DNA of 64,000 nt from Sphaerisporangium fuscum (GTDB lineage Bacteria; Actinomycetota; Actinomycetes; Streptosporangiales; Streptosporangiaceae): positions 286,574 to 350,573 of the forward strand of contig NZ_JAHDTF010000005.1 in assembly GCF_018531465.1 (NCBI RefSeq), written 5' to 3'. Of the stretch, positions 26,356 through 35,959 are shown one piece after another. The notes under the pieces are model-generated. The model did not search any database. It was given only the letters and a program-made list of their open reading frames with translations, and had not been told where the DNA came from. Numbering within the stretch: position 1 is the first letter of the stretch; each line of letters begins with the position of its first letter. The position numbers were made by a program, and so were the translations under genes.

Positions 26356-27312
26356 GTGGACCGTCCCGCCCCGCAGTCCGAACCGCCCTACCTGCGGATC
26401 GTGCGGGAGATCCGGCGGCGCATCGCCACCGGCGAGCTGCGCGCCGGCGACCGGGTGCCCTCGACCCGCCAGATCACCCAGGAATGGGGCGTGGCGATGG
26501 CGACCGCGACCAAGGCGCTGAACACCCTCCGGCAGGAGGGCCTGGTGCACGCCGTGCCCGGCGTCGGCACCGTGGTGCACGCCCCCGAGCCGCCACGGCC
26601 CGCCGCCCGGAGCCGCGAGAGCCGCGAGAGCGACCACGACCTCACGCGGGAGAGGATCGTGCGCACCGGCGTCGAGATCGCGGACGGCGAGGGGCTGGCG
26701 GCCCTCTCGATGCGGAGGATCGCCACGGAGCTCGGCGCCGCCACCATGTCCCTCTACCGGCACGTGGCGGGCAAGAACGAGCTGGTGGCGCTGATGGCCG
26801 ACGCCGTCTTCGGGGATGAGCCCCTGGTGGAGGCCCGCCCCGGGAACTGGCGCGAGGGGCTGGAGTCGACCGCCCGGACGCACTGGAGGATGTACCGCCG
26901 GCATCCCTGGCTGGCCCAGGTCATGTCGTTCACGCGCCCCCTGATGGCGCCCAAGGGACTCGCCCACACCGAACGGGCCCTTCGCCACCTGGACGGCCTG
27001 GGCCTGCCCCCGAACACCCTCCTGCACCTCGCCGTCACGACGTTCAGCTACGTGCGGGGGGTGGCGGTGAACCTCGAGCAGGAGGCCCAGGCGCGGCAGG
27101 ACACCGGGGTCAGCGACGACGAGTGGATGGAGTCGCAGGAGCAGGCCTTCGCGCGGGTGTTCGCCACCGGCGACTTCCCGGCGGTCGCCGCCGTCTTCGG
27201 CGCGCCCGGCGTCGACTTCGACCTCGACAGCCTCTTCGAGTTCGGCCTGCGGAGCCTCCTCGACGGCTTCGCCGTACTCGTCGAGACCGCGGCCTCCGCA
27301 GGTCCGGGATGA
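26356..27312 (+). CDS. Hybrid GntR-TetR transcriptional regulator
   Basis: 318 residues with two DNA-binding modules. Residues about 8-78 are a GntR winged helix (LRIVREIRRRIATGELRAGD, STRQITQEWGVAMATATKAL, GTVVH). A charged linker follows, then a TetR helix-turn-helix near 100-150 (LAALSMRRIATELGAATMSL, YRHVAGKNELVAL) and a TetR_C-type ligand domain. The GTG at 26356 sits after GAGGAGAACCAC. The divergent FAD monooxygenase is the obvious target. The fused architecture is known in actinomycetes but its combined operator logic is poorly described. Overlaps the next gene by ATGA. Confidence 0.9.
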   Translation: MDRPAPQSEPPYLRIVREIRRRIATGELRAGDRVPSTRQITQEWGVAMATATKALNTLRQEGLVHAVPGVGTVVHAPEPPRPAARSRESRESDHDLTRERIVRTGVEIADGEGLAALSMRRIATELGAATMSLYRHVAGKNELVALMADAVFGDEPLVEARPGNWREGLESTARTHWRMYRRHPWLAQVMSFTRPLMAPKGLAHTERALRHLDGLGLPPNTLLHLAVTTFSYVRGVAVNLEQEAQARQDTGVSDDEWMESQEQAFARVFATGDFPAVAAVFGAPGVDFDLDSLFEFGLRSLLDGFAVLVETAASAGPG

Positions 27313-28154
27313 TGGGAGGCATGCTGGCCGACGTCATCGACTACCTCCTATGCCCCGTCTGCCGCGGCGATCTGACCCTCGGCGGCGGCGCGGTGCGGTG
27401 CGCGAGCGGCCACTCCTTCGACGTCGCCCGCCAGGGGTACGTCAGCCTCCTCACCGGGTCCGGAGTGCCGGGCACCGCCGACACCCCGGCCATGGTGGCC
27501 GCGCGGGAGGCCTTCCTCGGCGCCGGCCACTACGCTTCCCTCGCCGGCCGTCTGCGCGAGCTCGTGGCGGACCGCACGGGGGGCGGTGGCGTCGTCCTCG
27601 ACGCGGGCGCGGGCACCGGCCACTACCTCGCCCGGGCGCTCGGGCCGCGAGACACGGGCATCGCCCTCGACATCTCCAAGCACGCCCTCAAGCGCGCCGC
27701 CCGGGCCCATCCGCGCGTCGGAGCCGTCGTGGCCGACATCTGGCGCCCGCTGCCGCTGCGGGACGCCTGCGCCGACGTCGTCCTCGACGTGTTCGCCCCG
27801 CGCAACGGGCCGGAGTTCGCCCGCGTGCTACGGCCGGGCGGCACGCTGATCGTGGTCACTCCCACGCCCGGTCACCTGGCACCGCTCGTCGAGACCCTCG
27901 GCCTGCTCTCGGTGGACGAATCCAAGGGCCGGCGGGTGGAGGAGGCGCTCGGGGCCCACTTCGCCGAGACCGGCCACCTGGTCGAGGAGTCGGAGATGAC
28001 GCTCGGTCACCAGGCCGTCGAGACGGTGGTCGGCATGGGCCCGAGCGCCTGGCACACCGACCCGGCCAAGCTCAGAGCGGACATCTCACGCCTCCCGGAG
28101 CCGATTGGCGTGAAAATGTCGTGCAGGATCTCCCTCTTCCGTAAGATCACCTAG
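27309..28154 (+). CDS. RlmA-type 23S rRNA (guanine-N1)-methyltransferase
   Basis: 281 residues. The N-terminal zinc-finger segment CPVCRGDL...CASGHSFD (Cys-Cys-Cys-His) is followed by a class I SAM domain with VVLDAGAGTGHYLARAL and DISKHALKRA. This combination is the RlmA/TlrB family, which methylates G745 or G748 of 23S rRNA and can give mycinosyl macrolide resistance. The exact target guanine cannot be read from sequence. The start ATG overlaps the upstream stop, so it is probably in the regulator's transcript. Confidence 0.85.
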   Translation: MMGGMLADVIDYLLCPVCRGDLTLGGGAVRCASGHSFDVARQGYVSLLTGSGVPGTADTPAMVAAREAFLGAGHYASLAGRLRELVADRTGGGGVVLDAGAGTGHYLARALGPRDTGIALDISKHALKRAARAHPRVGAVVADIWRPLPLRDACADVVLDVFAPRNGPEFARVLRPGGTLIVVTPTPGHLAPLVETLGLLSVDESKGRRVEEALGAHFAETGHLVEESEMTLGHQAVETVVGMGPSAWHTDPAKLRADISRLPEPIGVKMSCRISLFRKIT

Positions 28155-28270
28155 ACGGGCCGGAATTGCGAATTTCCCCGACTTTGTAGGCCATCTTCCG
28201 TATTGAAGCGACATACTTGACGGCAACCCGCCGATCCCGGTCCGGGAGAGCGTGAGGGAGGGGCACGCCC

Positions 28271-30094
28271 ATGAAGGCCGAGGAACGCTGGCAGGCCAGG
28301 TTCCGCGCGGCACGGATGACACTGCCCACCTGGGCACGGCTGGCCCCCGCCAGAGCCGTGTATCGGTGCAACATCTCCGGCGTCTGGGAGATCCACGCCT
28401 GGGACCGCTCGAACGGCGCCACCCGTCAGGTCACCAGCCGCCCGAGGGGCACGTCCCACGCCGCCATCGACCCCACCGGCCAGTGGATCTGGTGGTTCTC
28501 CGACACCTACGGCGACGAGTACGGCATCTGGATGCGCCAGCCGTTCAACGGCGGCCCCGAGATGCCCGCCCACCCCGACCTCGCGCCGGGCCACCCGACC
28601 GGCCTCGCCCTGTCCGCCACCGGCACCGCCGCCGTCGGGCGCAGCAGCCGCCACGGCTTCCAGGTGCTCCACGTGCGCGTCGGCAGCGACGAGAAGCCCA
28701 CCGTGATCTACGAGTCGCGCGAGTTCGCGCAGGTGTCGGGCATGTCACTCGACGGCTCGCTGATCGCCGTCAGCCACAGCGAGCACGGCGACTCCCGCCA
28801 CCCCGCCCTGCGCGTGATCAGGCCGAACGGCCAGGTCGTCGGCGACCTGCACGACGGGCCGGGCAAGGGCTTCAGCGGGGTTCGCTTCGCGCCGACGGTC
28901 AACGACCGGCGCATCCTCACCCTCCACGAACGGCGCGGGCGCCGCGAACCGCTGGTCTGGGACCCGGCCACGGGCGAGCAGCGTGAGATCTGGCTCCGGG
29001 TGCCGGGCGAGATCACCGCCGACTGGTACCACGACGGCCGGGCCCTGCTGATCGGCCACAACAACCGCGCGCGGACCGAGCTGTTCCGGTACGACCTCGG
29101 CGGCGGGGCCCTCACGCCGATCAAGACCCTGCACGGCGTCATCCACGACGCGATGCCGCGGCCCGACGGCGCCGTCGAATACTCCTGGTCCAGCGCCGCG
29201 CACCCGCCGGTGATCAGGTCGAGCGACGGCCACGTGGTGATGAACCAGTCGGGCCCGTCGGCTCCGCCGTCCGTCCCCCTGGAGGACGTCTTCGTCGAAG
29301 GTCCGGGCGGGCGGATCCACGCGCTGGTGTCCCGCCCCGAGACCGGCACCGGGCCGCACCCCACGGTGTTCCTGCTGCACGGCGGCCCGGCCTCCCAGGA
29401 CGACGACTCGTTCCTGCCCAACGTCGCCGCCTGGGTCGAGGTCGGCTTCGTGGTCGTCCGGGTCAACTACCGGGGCTCCACCGGGTACGGCTCGGCGTGG
29501 CGCGACGCGCTGCGCGGTGACGTGGGGCACATCGAGCTGGCCGACGTGGCGGCCGTGCGCGACTGGGCGGTCAAGCAGGGCCTGGCCGACCCCGACCGGC
29601 TGGTGCTCGCCGGCGCGTCCTGGGGCGGCTACCTCACGCTGCTCGGCCTCGGCACCCAGCCCAAGGCCTGGGCGGCCGGCATCGCCGCCGTCCCCATCGC
29701 CGACCACGCCGCGGCCTACCGCGACGAGACCGAGGGCCTGCGCGCCTACCACCGGGCGCTGTTCGGCGGCTCGCCGGACGAGGTCCCCGAGCTGTACGCG
29801 GCGTCGTCCCCGCTCACCTACCTGGACGCGGTGGAGGCACCGCTCCTGGTGCTGGCCGGCGAGAACGACCCTCGTTCCCCCATCGGGCAGATCGAGAAGT
29901 ACCTGGAGAAGCTGGCCGAGCGGGGCCGGGAGTTCGAGGTCTACCGCTACAACGCCGGTCACGGCACCCTGGTCGTCGAGGAGCGCATCCGCCAGATGGC
30001 GGCCCAGCTCGACTTCGCCCGCAAACACGTCGGAATCGCCGCGCCCCTCGCCACCGAGCGCAGCGAGGCGATCCAGCACGGACACGGCGCCTAG
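28271..30094 (+). CDS. S9 family prolyl oligopeptidase-like peptidase
   Basis: 607 residues, cytoplasmic (no signal peptide). A seven-bladed beta-propeller spans about 30-340. The alpha/beta-hydrolase domain follows with LLHGGPASQDDD (oxyanion region), the nucleophile Ser450 in GASWGG, Asp533 in GENDPR and His564 in NAGHG. Related to acylaminoacyl-peptidases that remove N-terminal residues from short peptides. The start ATG follows GTGAGGGAGGGG. Its TAG stop lies within the CTAG also used as the stop of the convergent gene. Confidence 0.92.
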   Translation: MKAEERWQARFRAARMTLPTWARLAPARAVYRCNISGVWEIHAWDRSNGATRQVTSRPRGTSHAAIDPTGQWIWWFSDTYGDEYGIWMRQPFNGGPEMPAHPDLAPGHPTGLALSATGTAAVGRSSRHGFQVLHVRVGSDEKPTVIYESREFAQVSGMSLDGSLIAVSHSEHGDSRHPALRVIRPNGQVVGDLHDGPGKGFSGVRFAPTVNDRRILTLHERRGRREPLVWDPATGEQREIWLRVPGEITADWYHDGRALLIGHNNRARTELFRYDLGGGALTPIKTLHGVIHDAMPRPDGAVEYSWSSAAHPPVIRSSDGHVVMNQSGPSAPPSVPLEDVFVEGPGGRIHALVSRPETGTGPHPTVFLLHGGPASQDDDSFLPNVAAWVEVGFVVVRVNYRGSTGYGSAWRDALRGDVGHIELADVAAVRDWAVKQGLADPDRLVLAGASWGGYLTLLGLGTQPKAWAAGIAAVPIADHAAAYRDETEGLRAYHRALFGGSPDEVPELYAASSPLTYLDAVEAPLLVLAGENDPRSPIGQIEKYLEKLAERGREFEVYRYNAGHGTLVVEERIRQMAAQLDFARKHVGIAAPLATERSEAIQHGHGA

Positions 30095-31656
30095 TCTGCT
30101 CTGAGCACCAGGATCGCCAGGTCGTCGGCGCTCGGCTCGATGGCGAAGTCCTGGACGGCGCGGCGGATGCGCTCGGCCACGGCCCGGGCGGACAGGTCGA
30201 CGCACTCGGCCAGGAGCTTGGCCAGGCCGCCGTCGTCGTCGAGCAGCCGTGACCCGCTGCGGCGCTCGGTCACCCCGTCGGTGACGCCCAGCAGGACGTC
30301 CCCGGGCGCCAGGTGGACCTCGTCGGCGACGAACTCGGCCTCGGGGAAGACGCCGAGCAGCGCCTGGGAGGTGACCACGGCCTCCACCACCCCGCTCGGC
30401 CGCAGACGCAGCGCCTCGGGGTGCCCGGCGGAGATCAGCGAAAGGTCGAGGCCGTCGTCGGTGCGCCTGATCTCGCCGTGGAGCAGGGTCAGGAACCTCG
30501 CCCGCTCGCCCTCGTCGAGGATCGCCCTGTTGAGCCGCGACAGCACCGCGGCGATGTCGTACCCCTCGCGGGCCAGCAGGCGCAGCGTGTGGCGGGCGAG
30601 GCCGGTGACGGCGGCCGCCTGCGGGCCGGTGCCGCAGACGTCGCCGATGGCGAACCTCCAGGTGCCCTCGCCGGTGGCGAACAGGTCGTAGAAGTCGCCG
30701 CCGACCTCGTTGGTCTCGCCCGCGGGCTCGTACACCACCGAGTAGTCGAGGCCGGGCGTCTCGGCCGGGGTGCCGGTGGGCAGCAGGCTGCGCTGCAGGG
30801 CCCGGTTGGCGTCGGCCTGCTGGGCGTACAGCCTGGCGTTGTCCATCGCCAGCGCGGCACGCCGCCCGAGGTCCTCGGCGAGCTGCGCGACATCGTCGGA
30901 GAAGCGGCCGTGGCGGCCCAGGCACAGCACGCCCAGGCTGCGCCCGCGGGCGATCAGCGGAAAGGCCAGCGCCTGCCACTCGGCCACCTGGAGCTGCACG
31001 GGGGTCAGGTTGTCGATGGTGGGCACCGCGGCGTCCTCGAGCTGCTCGCGCAGCGCGTCGATCTGGGACTCGTCGGCGTGCCAGAGATAGACGGGGGCCA
31101 GCGTGCCGAGGCCGGCGGCGTCGGTGTAGACGGCGCACCAGGCGGCGAGCCGGGGCACCACGATCTGCGCGATGAGGGCGGGCACCATGTCGGAGTCGAG
31201 AGTGCCGGCGAGCAGGTCGCTGGCGTCGGCGAGATATCCGAGCCAGCCGGCCCCCTGCGCGGCCGGCGGCGGCGTGATGTAGTCGTCCTCGGACACGCGG
31301 CCGCCGCTGTCGGGCAGCGGAAGCCGCGCCCAGTGGGTGCGGAGCTCCCCCTCGAAGCTCACGCCCCAGACGGTGACCGGCGAGGACGGGACGACCGGAG
31401 GCGGGGCGACGGTCTCCCCCAGCTCCTTCTGCCGCACCTCGAGCTGGAGCGCATCACCCAGATGACGCCATATGATGTCAAATGGGACTTTGCCTACCCC
31501 CGAGAGAAGCTCCCCGGTCAACCGCAGCGCCGCCGCGCTGACCGAGGTCGCGGCCCATGCCGTCATGACCTCGTGCGTGAATTGCCTAGCTGCGGGTAGG
31601 GCCGAACCGCCGGCAGCGAAAGACGCCGCCAGCACACCCCGGGAAGAACTTGTCAT
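30091..31656 (-). CDS. osaC: SpoIIE-type PP2C phosphatase with GAF domain, OsaC-like
   Basis: 521 residues. The N-terminal 45 residues (AARQFTHEVMTAWAA...LTGELLSGV) look like the first helix pair of an RsbW-type HATPase, but the ATP-binding N, G1 and G2 boxes are missing. A GAF domain lies at about 150-290 and a PP2C-like SpoIIE phosphatase at about 300-520, with EVGGDFYDLF, IGDVCGTGPQAAA and a C-terminal SADDLAILVL metal Asp. It is divergent from the seven-HAMP kinase and its regulator, the same arrangement as Streptomyces osaC-osaAB, where OsaC acts in sigma-B-linked osmoadaptation. Gene name is by synteny and domain content, so provisional. Confidence 0.85.
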   Translation of the reverse strand: MTSSSRGVLAASFAAGGSALPAARQFTHEVMTAWAATSVSAAALRLTGELLSGVGKVPFDIIWRHLGDALQLEVRQKELGETVAPPPVVPSSPVTVWGVSFEGELRTHWARLPLPDSGGRVSEDDYITPPPAAQGAGWLGYLADASDLLAGTLDSDMVPALIAQIVVPRLAAWCAVYTDAAGLGTLAPVYLWHADESQIDALREQLEDAAVPTIDNLTPVQLQVAEWQALAFPLIARGRSLGVLCLGRHGRFSDDVAQLAEDLGRRAALAMDNARLYAQQADANRALQRSLLPTGTPAETPGLDYSVVYEPAGETNEVGGDFYDLFATGEGTWRFAIGDVCGTGPQAAAVTGLARHTLRLLAREGYDIAAVLSRLNRAILDEGERARFLTLLHGEIRRTDDGLDLSLISAGHPEALRLRPSGVVEAVVTSQALLGVFPEAEFVADEVHLAPGDVLLGVTDGVTERRSGSRLLDDDGGLAKLLAECVDLSARAVAERIRRAVQDFAIEPSADDLAILVLRAD

Positions 31657-31777
31657 TGCACCGTGCTTACCACAGTCGTCTCTTCCATGCGGTCAATCGA
31701 CAGGGCGACCACATGGCGTCCTTCATGCCAGACTGGCACTACCCCGAGTCCCGCCCGAACAGCGTGAAGGAGGCTTC

Positions 31778-34700
31778 ATGAAGGGTACCCCGACCAAGGG
31801 GACCGGTTCGGAGCGGTCCTATACCGAATCAGATCTCGCGCCGTTCCTGGAGACCCTCGTCGCCTGGCGCGACGGCGACTTCAGGCGGCGGGTGCCCCAC
31901 GCCTTGCCCGGCGTCCTCAGCGAGGTGCGGCTGCTGCTGAACGAGGTCGCCGACCGCCGCGAGCACCTGGCCAACGAGCTCATCCGCGTGAGCCGCGAGG
32001 TGGTCTCCGAAGGGCGTTTCGGCGTACGACTGGTGCCGGGGCCGGGTGTGGGCCTGTGGGCCGAGAGCGTCCATTCGGTGAACGATCTCATCGACGCGCT
32101 GGTCGCCCCCGTGAGCAGCGCGGCCGACGTGCTCGACGCCGTCGCCCAGGGCGACCTGTCCCGCCGCGTCGACATGGAGAGCGCCCGGGGCGAGGTGCGC
32201 CGGCTGGGCCGCGCCATCAACGGCATGGTCGACCAGCTGTCGCTGTTCACCTCCGAGGTCACCCGGGTCGCGCGCGAGGTCGGCTCGGAGGGCCAGCTCG
32301 GCGGCCGGGCCAACCTGCGCGGCATGTCCGGAAGCTGGCGCGACCTCACCGAGGCCGTGAACACCATGTCGAGCCGCGTGTCGGCCCAGGTTCGCGACAT
32401 CGCGGTGGTCACCACCGCCGTGGCCCGCGGCGACCTCAGCCGCAAGGTCACCGTCGACGCGGTCGGCGAGATGCTCGAGCTGAAGAACACCGTCAACACC
32501 ATGGTCGACCAGCTGTCGGCCTTCGCCGAAGAGGTCACCCGCGTCGCCCGCGAGGTCGGCACCGAGGGCGAGCTCGGCGGCCAGGCGCGCGTGCGCGGCG
32601 TGTCGGGCGTCTGGAAGGACCTCACCGACAACGTCAACGTCATGGCGAGCAACCTCACCAGCCAGGTCCGCAACATCGCGACCGTGGCGACCGCCGTGGC
32701 CCAGGGCGACCTCTCCAAGAAGATCACTGCGGACGCGCAGGGCGAGATCCTGCAGCTCAAGGAGACCCTCAACACGATGGTCGACCAGCTGTCGCTGTTC
32801 GCCGACGAGGTCACCCGCGTCGCCCGCGAGGTCGGCACCGAGGGCCAGCTGGGCGGCCGCGCCGAGGTGAAGGGCGTGTCGGGCGTCTGGAAGGACCTCA
32901 CCGACAACGTCAACTCCATGGCCAACAACCTCACCTACCAGGTGCGCAACATCGCCCAGGTGACCAAGGCCGTGGCCGGCGGCGACCTGTCGAAGAAGAT
33001 CGACGTCGACGCCCAGGGCGAGATCCTGGAGCTCAAGTCCACGATCAACACCATGGTCGATCAGCTGTCGCTGGTGGCCTCCGAGGTGAGCCGCGTCGCC
33101 CGCGAGGTGGGCTCCGAGGGGCAGCTGGGCGGGCAGGCCCAGGTCCACGGCGTGTCGGGCGTCTGGAAGGACCTCACCGACAACGTCAACTTCATGGCCA
33201 ACAACCTGACCTCGCAGGTGCGGCAGATCGCGGCCGTCTCCACCGCCGTCGTCCAGGGAAACCTCTCCCGCAAGATCACCGTCGACGCGCAGGGCGAGAT
33301 CCTGCAGCTCAAGGACACCGTCAACACGATGGTCGACCAGCTGTCGCTGTTCGCCGACGAGGTCACCCGCGTCGCCCGCGAGGTCGGCACCATGGGCCAG
33401 CTCGGCGGCCAGGCCCGCGTACGCGGCGTGTCGGGCGTCTGGAAGGACCTCACCGACAACGTCAACCTGATGGCCACCAACCTGACCTACCAGGTCCGCA
33501 ACATCGGCGAGGTCACCACGGCGGTCGCCCGGGGCGACCTGTCCAAGAAGATCGACGTCGACGCCCAGGGCGAGATCCTCGTCCTGAAGACCACCATCAA
33601 CCGCATGGTCGACCAGCTGTCGTCGTTCGCCTCCGAGGTCACCCGTGTGGCCCGCGAGGTCGCCTCCGAGGGCCGGCTCGGCGGCCAGGCGCGCGTCGAG
33701 GGCGTCGAGGGCACCTGGAAGCAGCTCACCCAGAGCGTGAACGAGCTGGCCAGCAACCTCACCACCCAGGTCCGCGCCATCGCCGAGGTCACCAGCGCCG
33801 TCGCCCGGGGCGACCTCACCCGCTCGATCACCGTGCAGGCGCAGGGCGAGCTGGCCGACCTCAAGGACAACATCAACACGATGGTGTCCAACCTGGTGGC
33901 AACCACCAACGCCAACCAGGAGCAGGACTGGCTCAAGAGCAACCTGGCGCGCGTCTCGCGCCTCATGCAGGGCCACCGCGACCTCATGGAGGTCGCCAAG
34001 CTCATCATGAGCGAGCTCACGCCGCTGGTCTCCGCCCAGTACGGCGCCTTCTACCTCGTGCAGAACCCCAGCGACGAGGAGCTCCACCTGATCGCCGGGT
34101 ACGGCGTGCGTCCCGAGTGCAGCCCGCGGCCGAGCTTCGTCTTCGGCGACGGCGTCATCGGGCAGGCGGCGGCCGAGGGCCGTCCCGTCGTGCTCGACGC
34201 GGTGCCGGCCGGGTATCTCACGGTCGACTCGGGCCTGAGCAGCTCCACCCCCGCCCAGATCGTCGTGCTGCCGGTGCTGTTCGAGGACCAGGTGCTCGGC
34301 GTGATGGAGCTGGCGTCCCTGAGCCCCTTCGGCGAGGTGCACCTGGCGTTCCTCAACCAGCTCGTCGAGACCATCGGCGTGACGATGAACACCATCATCG
34401 CCAACTCCCGCACCGAGGACCTCCTCACCCAGTCGCAGCGGCTCACCACCGAGCTGCGTGAGCGCTCCGACGAGCTCCAGCGCCAGCAGGAGGAGCTGCG
34501 CCGGTCGAACGCCGAGCTCGAGGACAAGGCGGCGCTGCTCGCCAAGCAGAACCGCGCCATCGAGATCCAGAACTTCCAGATCGAGCAGGCCCGCCGCACC
34601 CTCGAGGAGCGCGCCGAGCAGCTCGCCGTCTCCTCGCACTACAAGTCCGAGTTCCTGGCGAACATGTCGCACGAGCTGCGCACCCCGCTCAACAGCCTGC

Positions 34701-35959
34701 TGGTGCTCGCCAAGCTGCTCACCGAGAACAGCGAGGGCAACCTCACCCCGAAGCAGGTGGAGTTCGCCAAGACCATCCACGGCGCCGGGTCGGCCCTCCT
34801 GCAGCTGATCAACGACATCCTCGACCTCGCCAAGGTCGAGGCGGGCCGCATGGACGTCCACCCGCAGCAGCTCTCGCTGCCCAAGCTGGTCGACTACGTC
34901 GAGGCGACGTTCGCGCCGCTCGCGCAGGACAAGGGGCTGTCCTTCTCGGTCACGGTCGACCCGTCGGTGCCCGACGAGCTGCAGACCGACGAGCAGCGCC
35001 TGCAGCAGGTGCTGCGCAACCTGCTCTCCAACGCCGTCAAGTTCACCCCCAAGGGCGAGGTGCGCCTGCACATCACCCGGCCGGACGGCGTCGCGCCGTA
35101 CGTCGACGAGTCGCTGAAGACCGGCGCCGAGATCGTGTCGTTCGCCGTGGTCGACACCGGCATCGGCATCCCGTCCGACAAGCTCGAGGTGATATTCGAG
35201 CAGTTCCGCCAGGCCGACGGCACCACCAGCCGCAAGTACGGCGGCACGGGCCTCGGCCTGTCGATCTGCCGCGAGCTCGCCCGGCTCCTCGGCGGCGAGA
35301 TCCACGCCGAGAGCGAGCCCGGGCGCGGCAGCGCGTTCACCCTGTATCTGCCGGTCAGCTACACCGGCCCGCTCATCGGCGACGACGGCGGTGCCACGGT
35401 GGTGACCTCGTCCACCGTCGAGTCGCAGGCCCCCGAGCTCGGCGTTCCCGAGACGCCGGCCGAGATCCCGCAGCTCAGCCAGGAGCTCCACCTGCACCAG
35501 CTCGCGCCGCCCGCCGAAACCGCGACCTGGCAGGGCGACGATCCACTGGACGGTGCGAAGATCCTCATCGTGGACGACGACATCCGTAACGTCTTCGCCC
35601 TGACCAGTGTGCTGGAACGGCACGGCGCGACCGTGGTGTACGCCGAGAACGGCCGTGAGGGCATCGAGCAGCTCGAGCGCAACGAAGATGTCGCGCTGGT
35701 GCTGATGGACATTATGATGCCCGAGATGGACGGCTGGGCGACGACGTCGGCGATCCGCCGTATGCCGCAGTTCGCCGACCTGCCGATCATCGCGCTCACC
35801 GCCAAGGTCATGCGCGGTGACCGGGAGAAGAGCATCGCCTCGGGCGCGTCCGACTACGTCCCCAAGCCGGTGGACGTCGATCATCTGCTCGAGCGCCTGC
35901 GCGGGTGGCTCACGCGCGGCCGGGTCGCCTCGGGCGACGGCACGGAAGGACGCGGTTGA
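31778..35959 (+). CDS. osaA: Soluble hybrid histidine kinase with seven tandem HAMP domains, OsaA-like
   Basis: 1393 residues, no transmembrane segment. Seven HAMP units with a 92-residue period run from about 107 to 725 (GDLS-type motifs at residues 125, 218, 310, 402, 494, 586 and 678). A GAF domain (about 735-880), a coiled coil, HisKA with His965 in [10 protein letters not shown], and HATPase boxes [17 protein letters not shown] and GGTGLGLSI follow. A C-terminal receiver has phosphoacceptor Asp1311 in [11 protein letters not shown]. The plan matches fungal group III osmosensors and Streptomyces OsaA. AAGGAGGCTTC precedes the ATG; longer forms starting upstream would overlap the divergent osaC start. 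The stop overlaps the regulator start. Confidence 0.92.
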   Translation: MKGTPTKGTGSERSYTESDLAPFLETLVAWRDGDFRRRVPHALPGVLSEVRLLLNEVADRREHLANELIRVSREVVSEGRFGVRLVPGPGVGLWAESVHSVNDLIDALVAPVSSAADVLDAVAQGDLSRRVDMESARGEVRRLGRAINGMVDQLSLFTSEVTRVAREVGSEGQLGGRANLRGMSGSWRDLTEAVNTMSSRVSAQVRDIAVVTTAVARGDLSRKVTVDAVGEMLELKNTVNTMVDQLSAFAEEVTRVAREVGTEGELGGQARVRGVSGVWKDLTDNVNVMASNLTSQVRNIATVATAVAQGDLSKKITADAQGEILQLKETLNTMVDQLSLFADEVTRVAREVGTEGQLGGRAEVKGVSGVWKDLTDNVNSMANNLTYQVRNIAQVTKAVAGGDLSKKIDVDAQGEILELKSTINTMVDQLSLVASEVSRVAREVGSEGQLGGQAQVHGVSGVWKDLTDNVNFMANNLTSQVRQIAAVSTAVVQGNLSRKITVDAQGEILQLKDTVNTMVDQLSLFADEVTRVAREVGTMGQLGGQARVRGVSGVWKDLTDNVNLMATNLTYQVRNIGEVTTAVARGDLSKKIDVDAQGEILVLKTTINRMVDQLSSFASEVTRVAREVASEGRLGGQARVEGVEGTWKQLTQSVNELASNLTTQVRAIAEVTSAVARGDLTRSITVQAQGELADLKDNINTMVSNLVATTNANQEQDWLKSNLARVSRLMQGHRDLMEVAKLIMSELTPLVSAQYGAFYLVQNPSDEELHLIAGYGVRPECSPRPSFVFGDGVIGQAAAEGRPVVLDAVPAGYLTVDSGLSSSTPAQIVVLPVLFEDQVLGVMELASLSPFGEVHLAFLNQLVETIGVTMNTIIANSRTEDLLTQSQRLTTELRERSDELQRQQEELRRSNAELEDKAALLAKQNRAIEIQNFQIEQARRTLEERAEQLAVSSHYKSEFLANMSHELRTPLNSLLVLAKLLTENSEGNLTPKQVEFAKTIHGAGSALLQLINDILDLAKVEAGRMDVHPQQLSLPKLVDYVEATFAPLAQDKGLSFSVTVDPSVPDELQTDEQRLQQVLRNLLSNAVKFTPKGEVRLHITRPDGVAPYVDESLKTGAEIVSFAVVDTGIGIPSDKLEVIFEQFRQADGTTSRKYGGTGLGLSICRELARLLGGEIHAESEPGRGSAFTLYLPVSYTGPLIGDDGGATVVTSSTVESQAPELGVPETPAEIPQLSQELHLHQLAPPAETATWQGDDPLDGAKILIVDDDIRNVFALTSVLERHGATVVYAENGREGIEQLERNEDVALVLMDIMMPEMDGWATTSAIRRMPQFADLPIIALTAKVMRGDREKSIASGASDYVPKPVDVDHLLERLRGWLTRGRVASGDGTEGRG
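32108..33900 (+). repeat. Seven-fold 276-bp coding tandem repeat (HAMP array)
   Basis: Equivalent GGC-GAC codons (GD of GDLS) recur at 32150, 32429, 32705, 32981, 33257, 33533 and 33809. That is intervals of 279 then five times 276 bases. Long stretches such as GTCTGGAAGGACCTCACCGA are identical between units, so the array is conserved at DNA level as well as in protein. Confidence 0.9.

Noticed and set aside
31829..35884. Very long minus-strand open frame opposite the HAMP kinase gene
   Set aside because: It exists only because of the extreme GC bias and the repetitive codons of the real gene; its translation is low-complexity Asp/Val/Gly/His with no domain.
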